Below, one piece after another: positions 55,610 to 64,000 of a stretch of DNA of 64,000 bases. The notes beneath the pieces are model-generated. The model searched no databases and was not told where the DNA came from. It was given only the letters and a program-made list of their open reading frames with translations. Position numbers and translations under genes: made by a program. Positions within the stretch are counted from its first letter, which is position 1; every line of letters begins with the position of its first letter. The stretch spans positions 557,067-621,066 of the forward strand of contig BCJJ01000011.1 in the NCBI GenBank assembly GCA_039545355.1, written 5' to 3'. This DNA is from Trichosporon coremiiforme (Eukaryota > Basidiomycota > Tremellomycetes > Trichosporonales > Trichosporonaceae).

Positions 55610-58380
55610 ATGTCGCGTGTCCCCTCTCACGGCGGGCATGGCGCGCCCATGCAACCGATGTACTACACCGGCGTCCCGCCCGGGGCCGTCCCGGCGCAAA
55701 TGAACTATGTCGACCCCATGTCCGCCTACGCCGGACGCGGGTACCCCTCCCAGCCTGTCCAGTCCGCCCCTCAGTTCCAGCAGGGCGACTATAACGCCGC
55801 AGGCCCCAGCCGGGAACAGTACCCCTACGCGCAGTCGCGCGCGACCTCGTGGGGCTCGATCCCGAAAAAGGAGGACGTCAAGGCGGAACCTCCCTCGGCG
55901 ACGCAGGGTGGGCAGGGCGGCCCTTCAGCAGGCGCTGCATCCGGCGCCGCTGGCGGTGCCGGCGGAGCAGCCGGTGGCGGCCAGCAGCCGGGCCCGTCCG
56001 AGTTCATCAAGAAGCTGTTCAAGATGCTCGAGGACGAGAGCGCGCAGTACGGGCGTGGCAAGCCGCCCGGCGCTCCGCGATTAAAAGGCGAGCGCGGCAG
56101 CGTTGGATGGGGCCGCAAGGGCACCTCGTTCGTCGTCTGGGACATGAACGAGTTCACGACCAAGGTCTTGTAAGTCTCAGCTGGCTGTGTGGATCGCGTC
56201 GTCTGGGTGGCGAAAACTGACCGTCCTCCAGGCCACAGACGTTCAGGCACTCCAACTTCTCGTCTTTCGTCCGTCAACTGAACAAGTATGGGTTCTCAAA
56301 GGTGGGCTAGGTTCAGAGAGCGGGAAGCTGACCCGTCAGATCAAGCATGTCGACGAGGAGTCGGGCCAGATCAAGGAGAACGTGTGGGAGTTCCAGCACC
56401 CTAACTTCCAGGCGGGCGGCAAGGCCGACCTGGACAGCATCAAGCGCAAGACGGTTGGCCCCAAGAAGGGCAACAATGAAGAGCGCGAGGGCTCGCCGAA
56501 TCGTGGCCTCAATGCCGAGGACGCGAACCGGCTCGCGGAGATGGAGAGTAGGGTGCTCACTCTCGAGGAGGCCCTCGTCCGGACGCAGGAGCAGCTCCGT
56601 GACTCCCGGAGTAGAGAGGGCGGTGTCCTTGCGCTTATGCGAGACGTGGTGTCCCACCTCGCTGCGAGCAACAAGGGTAAGCCACCATGCGCACGCATTG
56701 TGTGCTTGACGACATCTGGCTGACGCAACCACAGAAACCACACCGACTGAGGATGCGATGGCTCGTGTAAACCGTATCCTCTCTCTGTTCGAGCAGGTCG
56801 CCCAGTCCCACTCCGTTCCGTCACCAGCCCATGCCGCTTTCGCCAATGCGCCACCGAGCGCAGGGTATCCTGCTAATTACCCTTCCGGTGGTGCACCTTA
56901 CGGTGGTCTTCCCTTTCCTAACGTAGGCCGCTACGGAATCCCCCCCTTGCAGTCACCTGCCTCTGCTACCTCGGCGGGGCCCGTCCCCGGAATACCGCCC
57001 AACGTCGTTCCCCGACCCGACCCTGTCCGCCAGGCCGCTGCGCAGAGTGTACGAGCCCAGGGACCGCGCCGGGGGAAGTCGCGTGAGGACGTGCCGATGT
57101 ACAACGGCGACGTCCCTGGCTTGAACCCGATCGCGCAGCAGCAGAGCCCGCAGCAACAACAAGCCCAGCAGCAGCAGGCCCAACAACAGCAGCAGCAGCA
57201 ACAACAGGCTCAACAACAGGCTCAGCAACAGGCTCAGCAGCAAGCTCAGCAGCAAGCCGCCCAACAAGCGCAGCAGCAGGCTCAGCAGCAGCAACAGCAA
57301 CAGCAGCAGCAGCGCAACTTCAGCAATGGATCCTACCAGCAGGAGCCTACCCCGACCCAGCCCGTGACGTCTACGATGCCCCAGAACGAGGACGTCGACA
57401 TGTCTGGTGTCGCGAACGCGGCTGCCGTCGCAGTCAGCGGCGTTAGTGCCGCCGCTAACGCTGCGCAGCAGTCTGCCGATGGCAGCGGCAACGTTGCTGC
57501 ACCGAACGGCACCGGCGCCCAGCCTGTCGCTCGCCGTGCCTCCATGAAGCCGTCATGGACACAGACGCCTCGCATTCTCGTCGTCGAAGACGACGTCGTT
57601 TATCGGCAGTTGTCGAGCAAGTTCCTCGAGAAGTTTGGCTGTATCGTCGAGACGGTCGAGAACGCCCAGCAGGGTATCGAGCGCATGAACACGGCTAAGT
57701 TTGATCTCGTACTCATGGACATTTTCTTCGGCCCCAGCATGGACGGACGCAAGGCGACGAGTCTTATCCGCCAGTTCGACATGTACACGCCGATCATCTC
57801 GATGACCTCGAACGTGCAGACGAAGGACGTCGACTCGTACCTGCAGTCTGGAATGAACGACGTCCTCGCCAAGCCGTTCACGAAGCACGGCCTGTTCTGC
57901 ATCCTCGACAAGCACCTGATCCACCTGAAAGCGCTGCAGATGAGCGGTGAGGTGCCTCGCACAATCGGTGTCCCGCCTCTTTCGGACCAGGGTGTGGTCG
58001 ACGCACTCACTACGAACGCGGCACAGTGGGAGGCGGGCAATGGCGCCGAGCTCGGCAACCCGCTCGCTGGCAGTGGATGGTCGGACGAGACCTACCAGCT
58101 TGTGCTGCAGCAGTTCCTGCAAACTGGTGCTCTGCCCGACTCGACCGCGCTGTTGTCCAACGGCTTCAGCGCTACCGCTATCCCGGGCGCCGCTGCCAGC
58201 GCTGCCGCTGCCGCGATTCAGGCGGGCAACCTGAACGCTGCGAACGGCATCGGCACCAACGTCGTCTTCTCTGGCCTCGGCATGAAGCGCCCGATAGAGG
58301 AGATCGAGGAGTGGGAGGAGAACGCCAACAAGCGCCAGCAGCAGGGCGCGCCCGTCGGCACGATAACGGAGATGGCGTAG
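55610..58380 (+). CDS. SKN7: Response-regulator transcription factor Skn7
   Basis: Exons 55610-56169, 56232-56301, 56340-56676 and 56735-58380 give 870 residues. An HSF-type DNA-binding domain begins near residue 131 (PSEFIKKLFKMLEDE) and runs through TFRHSNFSSFVRQLNKYGF and VWEFQHPNF. A coiled-coil follows (residues about 265-315). A long Gln tract (about 457-516, CAG/CAA mix) precedes the receiver domain from residue 602 (RILVVEDDVVYRQL), with phospho-acceptor Asp651 in VLMDI and Lys in AKPFTKHGL. Skn7 is the nuclear output of the Sln1-Ypd1 phosphorelay in oxidative, osmotic and cell-wall stress. Glu-rich C-terminus ends EITEMA-like. Confidence 0.95.
57136..57312 (+). repeat. Gln-coding CAG/CAA repeat tract inside SKN7
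   Basis: About 58 codons are mostly Gln with interspersed Ala (QQAQQ pattern). Codons CAG and CAA alternate, so this is not a pure trinucleotide run. Its length may vary between strains. Confidence 0.9.
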
Positions 58381-58681
58381 TGAGCCCGTCTCCGCATTCT
58401 GCCGTCTTCTACTCCGCCCTCACAATCAAACCAACTCTGTATCGTTAAACGTTTTGGCTCCCGATATGTTTCCTCATAGCTTTGTGGCTGATGGAGCGGC
58501 CTCGCGCGCACGCTCGCAGTTGTGAACAGTCGGCGTCGCGGACGTAATACCAGCTTTTGCATGATACCTGATAAAGTCTATGTACTATTGATCTCATCCG
58601 GGGGCTGCTGCTGATGCTGCTGATGATTACTGATTGCATCTAAGTTCTGACCTGAACTGCACTTTTGATGAACCAGACTAC
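58381..58681. other. Intergenic region between convergent genes
   Basis: The 301 bp hold the 3' sides of SKN7 and the acidic hypothetical gene. Nothing else is seen. Confidence 0.4.
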
Positions 58682-59806
58682 TCAGCGAAGCGCCGAATAC
58701 TTGTCCATGAGCGCCGAGAGATCGGACATGAACCGACCAGCGAGAGCGGCCTGAGGCGACTTGGGCGGCGAAGGGAAGTGGTCGAGGACATCGCCGAAGT
58801 GCTCTGGGCGCTTGAGGACAGCGTTCTCGACGAACTGGGAAGCCAGGCCAGTATCGCAGAACATGCCCAGCTCCCCCAGCTCCTCATCCAGCGCCGAGAG
58901 GGGCAGAGCGCACTGAAGCAGCGAAACAGGGACCGTGCGACGGAAGAACGCGAGCTCCCTCTCCTCCTTCTCGGAACAGTCGGCGGTGTACAGCCCGTAC
59001 TCCTCGTCGGTCTCGTCGTCGCTCTCAGCCTCTATGTCGAGTTGAGCCAACAAGACCGAGTCGGAGGAGATCGAGCCCGCCTTAGACCTGGTCTCGGACC
59101 TGGCCCCGAACTGCGAGTCGGCGTCGAGGTCGGCGTCGAGGTCAAGCGAGGAGAAGGACAGCCCCTCGGAGCGGGAAGAGCGGGACAGCAGCCCGTCCTC
59201 GGAATCACTGAACGCCTCGGTCGGGTCGAGGGCTTCGAAGGACGAGAGCTCGCTGACGAGGGAGTGGGAGACGTCAAAGTCGGCGTCGTAGTCTGCCTCG
59301 GAGAAGGCGTGCTCGAGACTCAGAGCGGAGTGATGGGACGTCTCGGTGAGCGAGGCAAGGCGCGCGGAGAGGGATGGCAGCTGACGTGGGCCGGAGGTGT
59401 GGGAGCCGGCGGCACTCGCGGGGCGCGAGAAGGGGCTTTCGACGGGGACGAACCCGTCTGCGCCGCTCGAGTCACTGGGGTGTGCGTGAGAGGGTCCCGC
59501 ACGGGACTCATGGGACTCGATCGACACAAGCGATGCAGGATGCATGAAGGGCAGACCGGTCTTTGCCAGCACTGCGTCGGTGAGACCCAAGGGGCCTGAG
59601 GGGCCGAGACCAGAACGGCCGTAGCGGTGGATAGGGTGGGAGAGGGGGAGCAGAGCCTCGAGCGCCTGGCCACCGTAGAACTCGGGAACGATTGTGAAGG
59701 GAGAGGCAGTGGCGACCCCACGAAGAGTGGGGGGCATGAGGGAGAAGTACTGTGCCTGGTCGGCGTGGAAGATGGCCTCAACGTTGGGGGCAGTGTGGCG
59801 AGGCAT
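58682..59806 (-). CDS. Acidic hypothetical protein, 374 residues
   Basis: A single exon from ATG 59806. The product is Ser/Leu/Asp-rich with a strongly acidic centre (residues about 190-290), including a DADLDAD repeat and DDETDEEYG. The N-terminus, MPRHTAPNVEAIFHADQAQY, and the C-terminus, GRFMSDLSALMDKYSAL, look ordered. There is no membrane helix, signal or catalytic motif. Consistent codon use across 374 codons supports a real gene. No family is recognised. Confidence 0.6.
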   Translation of the reverse strand: MPRHTAPNVEAIFHADQAQYFSLMPPTLRGVATASPFTIVPEFYGGQALEALLPLSHPIHRYGRSGLGPSGPLGLTDAVLAKTGLPFMHPASLVSIESHESRAGPSHAHPSDSSGADGFVPVESPFSRPASAAGSHTSGPRQLPSLSARLASLTETSHHSALSLEHAFSEADYDADFDVSHSLVSELSSFEALDPTEAFSDSEDGLLSRSSRSEGLSFSSLDLDADLDADSQFGARSETRSKAGSISSDSVLLAQLDIEAESDDETDEEYGLYTADCSEKEERELAFFRRTVPVSLLQCALPLSALDEELGELGMFCDTGLASQFVENAVLKRPEHFGDVLDHFPSPPKSPQAALAGRFMSDLSALMDKYSALR

Positions 59807-60797
59807 TGTTGTTGTGTCTGACGGGCTTAAGTTGCCAAGTCGGGGTTAGGTTACGAGTAGACAGACGTGGCTAGACGTGCTTCGAGGTAAATGGGAGATG
59901 CTCAGTGATGAGAAGAGGTTGGGGATCAAGAATGTTTGGACGAGGAGGAGCTCCTTATGTACACACAAACAATCACGGAGAGCTAGAGGGCGGAGAGCAC
60001 GAAGAGGGGGCCGCTCACACGAGCTGCGATCAACGGCACACGAGCAAGACCGCCGCCGGACACTTTGTGGGTGCTAGCCCCTGACCCCAACAGCCATTAG
60101 CCCAGGATCGCTTCAATCCAAGAGTAACTTGTTCAGCCTGCTGTTGCGGTTGTTTGTGCAGTGTTGAACGCATACACGGACACTTGCCTACGCTTGCATG
60201 CGCGCCTCCCTGCAATGTTGTTGCGGCTCCGGTCCGCGTTGTGTGAGCGGACACCAATGAGGCGCAGATCATTGCCGCGTTTAACAGATATATTAGCCGC
60301 TGGCGATCAGATTAGATGACACCAACAACCGCCAACAACCGTCCACCTACGCCATCGCACACTATAGCGGCTCTTCCACTTCCCGTCTATTGTTAGGGAT
60401 TCCACTCTGCGGCGTATGCGTCTTCTTGGCACGCGTCAGGAGATGGCTGCACCGCGCCAACTTTTGCGTCCGGGGCAGGACTGGGGGTGTAATGCAGGGT
60501 TAGTCACGGGTGACTAACCTAACGTCAATGTCTTTCTCAACGTTAGTTGGTGAGCGGGGTTTGATGGGGGTACAGGGGTCCTTCTCATTTGCGATTAGGC
60601 TATTACAAAGGTCAACGCAGCAGAGGCTGGAGGGTCGAGTGGGATCTTTCTCACGTTGGAGCGATCGACTGGTCATGGTCATGGTCCGTTATTGGTGTGT
60701 GAACAGGCTTCGTGCGCGTTGGTTGGGAAACTGGGCTGGATGCTAACCCTGTCACTGGGCGGGCCTCTGGCTGCCCCACTGCGGAAGCCCACTGCGC
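59807..60797. promoter_or_regulatory. Upstream region of the acidic hypothetical gene; aquaporin 3' side
   Basis: A nearly 1-kb stretch between tandem minus-strand genes, A+T-richer than coding DNA. Small ORFs on both strands are not credible. No RNA gene is recognised. Confidence 0.4.
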
Positions 60798-62434
60798 TCA
60801 CGCATCCCGGTCCTTCGGGTCCTTTCTGTGTTTCTTGACCAGTGACGGCGTCGCAGGCGGCATGATGTGATACACAAAGCCGTTGATGATACCCGCAGAC
60901 AAGGCTGCGATCCAGTGGATCCACGACGAGGACACATTGTACCGCGCAATCTGTGCACCGAGGCATCGGGCAGGGTTGATCGCTGCGGGCGTTTAGCTGC
61001 TGACCCCATCAGAAACCACGCCAGGAACTTACAGATACCACCGTAGCCGGCGTGGACCCACGGCGAGCCCCACACGGTCAGCGTGAGGGTGAGACCGACG
61101 AGCAACTGGGAGTATGCAGGACCAAAAATGGGTGTCTGGCGGGGATCGAGACCGACGCCGAACGACATGAATGCGACAGTGGCGTACAGCATCGTCTCCA
61201 TGACGTATGTCTGGCCCATGGAGCTCTTGCTGAAGTCCACCGTGCAGCCGCCGATCTCACCATTCGGGAAGAAGTTCTCCGTGCCGACGCCAAGCTTGAG
61301 TGCGTAGTTTCCAAAGATTGCGCCGACAGTCTGTGCGATCAGATAGTACAGCCCGCGCGGGACTGTGCAGAGCCCTGCGCACACGGTCGCCATGGTCACG
61401 AATGGGTTCAGGTGTCCTCCCGTCGGCGCCGCCGTGGCGTAGATCATCATCGACGTCTGGGTGCCCGTGAAGACCGCCTCGACCGTGGTCTGCGCCAGCA
61501 GCGACGAGCCCGTAAACTTGGCCGAGGCGAGCTGGTTCAGCGAGATCATGAAACTGAGCAGTGCCGTGCCTTCTGTCAGTTCTCATTCCTCGCTGTGTCC
61601 GAGACACGCGGCTGAAATTCAGCCGCGCGCCCCACCGGGCCAACGTAAACATGCCGCCCACACGCACGCCGCTCCGTACTCACCGATACCCTCGATGCAC
61701 GCCGCACGAATGTACAGCGGGTCTCGGAAACCCGGAAAGTCGAGGAGTTCCTTGAGGTCCCGAATCTTGTGCGAGTCGGGGTGGCGGAACTTGCTGCTCG
61801 TGAAGGCCAGATTACCTCCAATACGACCAGCGAAGGGAGCCGACGCTGAGGGGTCGTCCCAGATATCGAAGGGAATGTCTGCCAGACTGGGGTCGGAGCG
61901 CACGTTGAACAATCTGTTCCGCAGCCCACCGGCGCTGCCCGCGTTGCCTGTTGCGATCGACGATGACGACCCGTTCACTCCTCCTCCCCCACCGCCCGCA
62001 TGCGCGCTCGTGTCCACATTCGGGTTGACGTGCGGAGGCGAGGGCGGGCGGTTCGAAGGAGGACGGTTCGAGAGCGGGCGGTCCGGGCGCGGGTCAGGTT
62101 TCTCTGGATCCGCCCTGTGATGCCGATGCAGCGGCAGGATGTGTCTCTGGTGACTTGGCTGTTTGGCTGGCCTGTGTTCCTCGACCTTGGCGACACCCTC
62201 AACTTTCGCGACACCAGCGTATGCCACTTCTGCGTCCGTCGTGCTCATCCTGTGCTTCAGCGGGGGTGGGTCGACGCGCTTCGGCGCGTGGCCAGAGGCG
62301 TCCGGCACGTCCGCGACGCTGCGAATGTTGCGCGGCAGCGCTGCGCGCTTCGTCTGGGGCAGAGCCTCGCGACTCTCCCTTGACAGCTCGAGGTCCTTCT
62401 TCGAAAGCCGCAGGTCTTCCATGGACCGGCTCAT
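60798..62434 (-). CDS. Aquaporin/aquaglyceroporin (MIP family) with long N-terminal extension
   Basis: Exons 62434-61684, 61569-61033 and 60982-60798 give 490 residues. The first 225 residues are polar and low in structure (Pro, Arg, Ser, His, a Gly run). The channel core starts near residue 240, IRAACIEGIGTALLSFMISL. The first pore motif reads GGHLNPF (Asn305-Phe307) in place of NPA; the second, INPAR (432-435), is standard with its Arg. Six helices are countable. A long N-terminus and altered first box occur among fungal Fps1-like and other aquaglyceroporins, so water or glycerol conduction is likely but selectivity is open. Confidence 0.85.
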
Positions 62435-62915
62435 GGCGAATGGCGGGGGAGGTGGATTGTCATGAGGCGAGGTATCCGCTGTTGTGAACTACATGTACAC
62501 ATTGAGGAGGGTCGCGGGCCGCGGCGATGTGGAGTTGAGAGGGTATGACGTTCCTTTGGGTTAGTGCCTTCAGCCGACTGACTGCCTAGGTTTGAGCTGG
62601 CGATCCATCGCAGAACCCACAATTGGGCTTGGCTCGACCCGAGTCACTACTTGTTTACACCCCGACGGTTATCCGTATTTCAACGGTCAGCTCCGTCGAC
62701 CTGTATTTTGATTTCAACAATTCATATGACAATACCAAGCAAGCTTTGTTCCGAAAATACACCCCTTTCCCTACCGAAGGGCCCGATTCCAAGGCGGTTC
62801 CTATGTCTATTCCAAATGCGGCGAGGGTTCCTAAGGTCTGTGACGCGTTTCCGTGTATGAAGCGAGTACGACGCCCTCGAGGCTACATCGTCCAGTTCTG
62901 TAACGATGAAGCAGA
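62435..62915. promoter_or_regulatory. Upstream region of the aquaporin gene
   Basis: The 481 bp lie between tandem minus-strand genes. A 98-codon plus-strand ORF at 62623-62919 runs against the transporter end and is not called. Confidence 0.4.
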
Positions 62916-63648
62916 TTAGAGCTGGTTCGCGGCGCAGTTGAACGCTTTCGCGACCGGACCAGAGTAGTCCTTGATGATCGCCGAGACAGCGGTCCACAGT
63001 CCAGGGCCGAGGACCATCCAGCCGAAGAGGAAGACGACAATGTTCAGGAACGTCTCGGCCGTTCGTCGCGGACTGGTGAAGAAGCCCTTGCGGTGGTACA
63101 GGTGCCAGTACGCCACGGCCCAGTAGATGAAGCCGAAGAACGAGTCGAAGAGCGCACAGAGGAGCGAGAGGAAGTCGCCGAGCGAGGGAATGACACTAGA
63201 AATCGTCAGCATGCACTGTCTAAGGGTGTGCGGCCGTTTGCGGTCTACTCACTTTCCAAAGATGAACGCCAGCACCCAGTAGATCGTGATACCGGCGATC
63301 CACGCTCCCCAACCAAGAACAGTGTGGGAGTGATTGTGGCGTGTGTTGCCAAAGATGCGGCTGTACACGCACTTGACCGTGACGTTGGAGTACAGGACAC
63401 CGATGATGATGGTCGGCACGATCGCGAGTCCGTACGCAGTCTTGCGCATCCACGGCTCCTGCAGGGAGGCGATGAACGGCGCCTGAGCATACTGGCCCAG
63501 GAAATAGTAGCCAATGACAGACATGAGGACGAAGAAGATGATCTCGCACAGCGTCAGCACGGCGAGCGCCTTGGGGAACTCGCGCGGGTCGCGCATCTCG
63601 TTGATGAAGGAGGGGTAGAGGAGCTGACCGATCCAGGCGAAGATGATG
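62916..63648 (-). CDS. Amino-acid transporter, AAAP family (3' exons only)
   Basis: Two exons are clear: 63648-63253 and 63195-62916, giving about 225 residues. The first begins after a canonical acceptor (GCTAACGCCCAG) and runs SIIFAWIGQLLYPSFINEMRD, a conserved block of MTR-like neutral/aromatic amino-acid permeases. Helices such as IIFFVLMSVIGYYFLG, IVPTIIIGVLY and IVVFLFGWMVLGPGLW follow, and the stop is TAA at 62916. Upstream exons are not found within the next 350 bp, where instead a transposase end appears. The gene is either split by a transposon in an intron or has lost its 5' half. Confidence 0.8.
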
Positions 63649-63898
63649 CTGGGCGTTAGCTTGGCTTGGAGAGCGACAGCGCAGAGTGCACTCCCGCACA
63701 TGTTTGGGCGCAGCCCGGCCTGTAAACTAGGGTCACAGGTTAAGTCGAACGAGTGGTGCCACAAACGAGGCCGTGAACTGTCGACCTCGCTGCAACCACG
63801 AATAACTCATGCATATGCATGTTTCTTGCTCTATAAACAGTTGTTCCACGTGCATGGGAGTCTTGGTAACCTATATACGAAGCATGGTGCACCTGGGA
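63649..63898. other. DNA between transporter exon and transposase end
   Basis: This 250-bp stretch should contain the 3' terminal repeat of the transposon and any remaining intron of the transporter. I could not place the element's boundary or a target TA duplication with confidence. Confidence 0.4.
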
Positions 63899-64000
63899 TC
63901 AATACTTAATGTGTCCTCCATTAGCAGAGATGGTGTCCTTGATCCTGTTAGGCATGGACATGATAAGTCGGTCGATCTCATTCTGATCATAGGTGTTCCA
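63899..64000 (-). mobile_element. Tc1/mariner-type transposase, C-terminal end (partial at window edge)
   Basis: Reading leftwards from base 64000, 33 codons end at TGA (63899-63901). The residues include YDQNEIDRLIMSMPNRIKD and end GGHIKY. The pattern of a short helix, SMPNRI, then xxGGHxKY at the very C-terminus is typical of DDE transposases of Tc1/mariner elements in fungi. The rest of the element lies outside the window, so whether it is intact is unknown. Confidence 0.75.

Overview
The window is a gene-dense piece of a nuclear fungal chromosome. Most genes carry several very short introns (about 36-70 nt) with GTRAGT-like donors and a CTRAC branch site only 5-12 nt before the acceptor (recurring ends such as GCTGACATCAG, GCTAACACCCAG, GCTGACAGCAG). 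Codon third positions are rich in G/C. This style, together with SKN7, GCP4, alpha-arrestin and AAAP transporter homologues, points to a basidiomycete yeast of the Tremellomycetes, probably Trichosporonales. The lineage is inference; the intron style is seen directly. About 28 protein genes can be modelled, and exon joins were chosen so that reading frame and family conservation agree.

Left part (1-29 kb). The window opens with the end of an MFS drug-type transporter and a candidate intron-containing tRNA-Leu. Then come RIF1 (telomere/replication timing, minus), MSP1 (mitochondrial protein extraction, plus), VPS37 (ESCRT-I, minus), a patatin-type triacylglycerol lipase (plus), CK2 beta (minus), VPS33 (HOPS/CORVET, plus), a GCP4-type gamma-tubulin complex protein (minus), an alpha-arrestin (minus), FIG4 phosphoinositide phosphatase (plus, 16 exons) and an aldehyde dehydrogenase (minus). 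Several of these act in endosome, vacuole or membrane trafficking, but their adjacency need not mean co-regulation. Convergent pairs end only 33-53 bp apart.

Middle part (29-47.5 kb). NHP2 (H/ACA snoRNP) is followed by 2.2 kb without a supportable gene but with a three-copy tandem repeat. Next is a TATA-driven small secreted cysteine-rich protein, then an unclear 1.5 kb with a possible tiny spliced transcript, an adenosine-deaminase-like N6-methyl-AMP deaminase, a GST-like protein, a DUF1275 membrane protein, and a minus-strand gene broken by two stops and a frameshift (pseudogene). PRPP synthetase, an Asi-type membrane RING ubiquitin ligase and a 99-residue single-pass membrane protein follow.

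Right part (47.5-64 kb). This holds a basic disordered ORF, a Mid2/Wsc-like cell-surface sensor, an ING-family PHD protein, a short-chain dehydrogenase whose first intron contains a 77-nt poly-G/poly-C tract (38 G, one C, 38 G), the response-regulator transcription factor SKN7, an acidic hypothetical protein, an aquaporin with a non-standard first NPA box, and the 3' exons of an amino-acid transporter. Just upstream of those exons, at the window edge, is the C-terminal end of a Tc1/mariner-type transposase.

I found no CRISPR array, operon, or clearly new multi-gene system. The points most worth a second look are the pseudogene, the homopolymer, the transposon next to the transporter, the small genes, and short tandem repeats in control regions.
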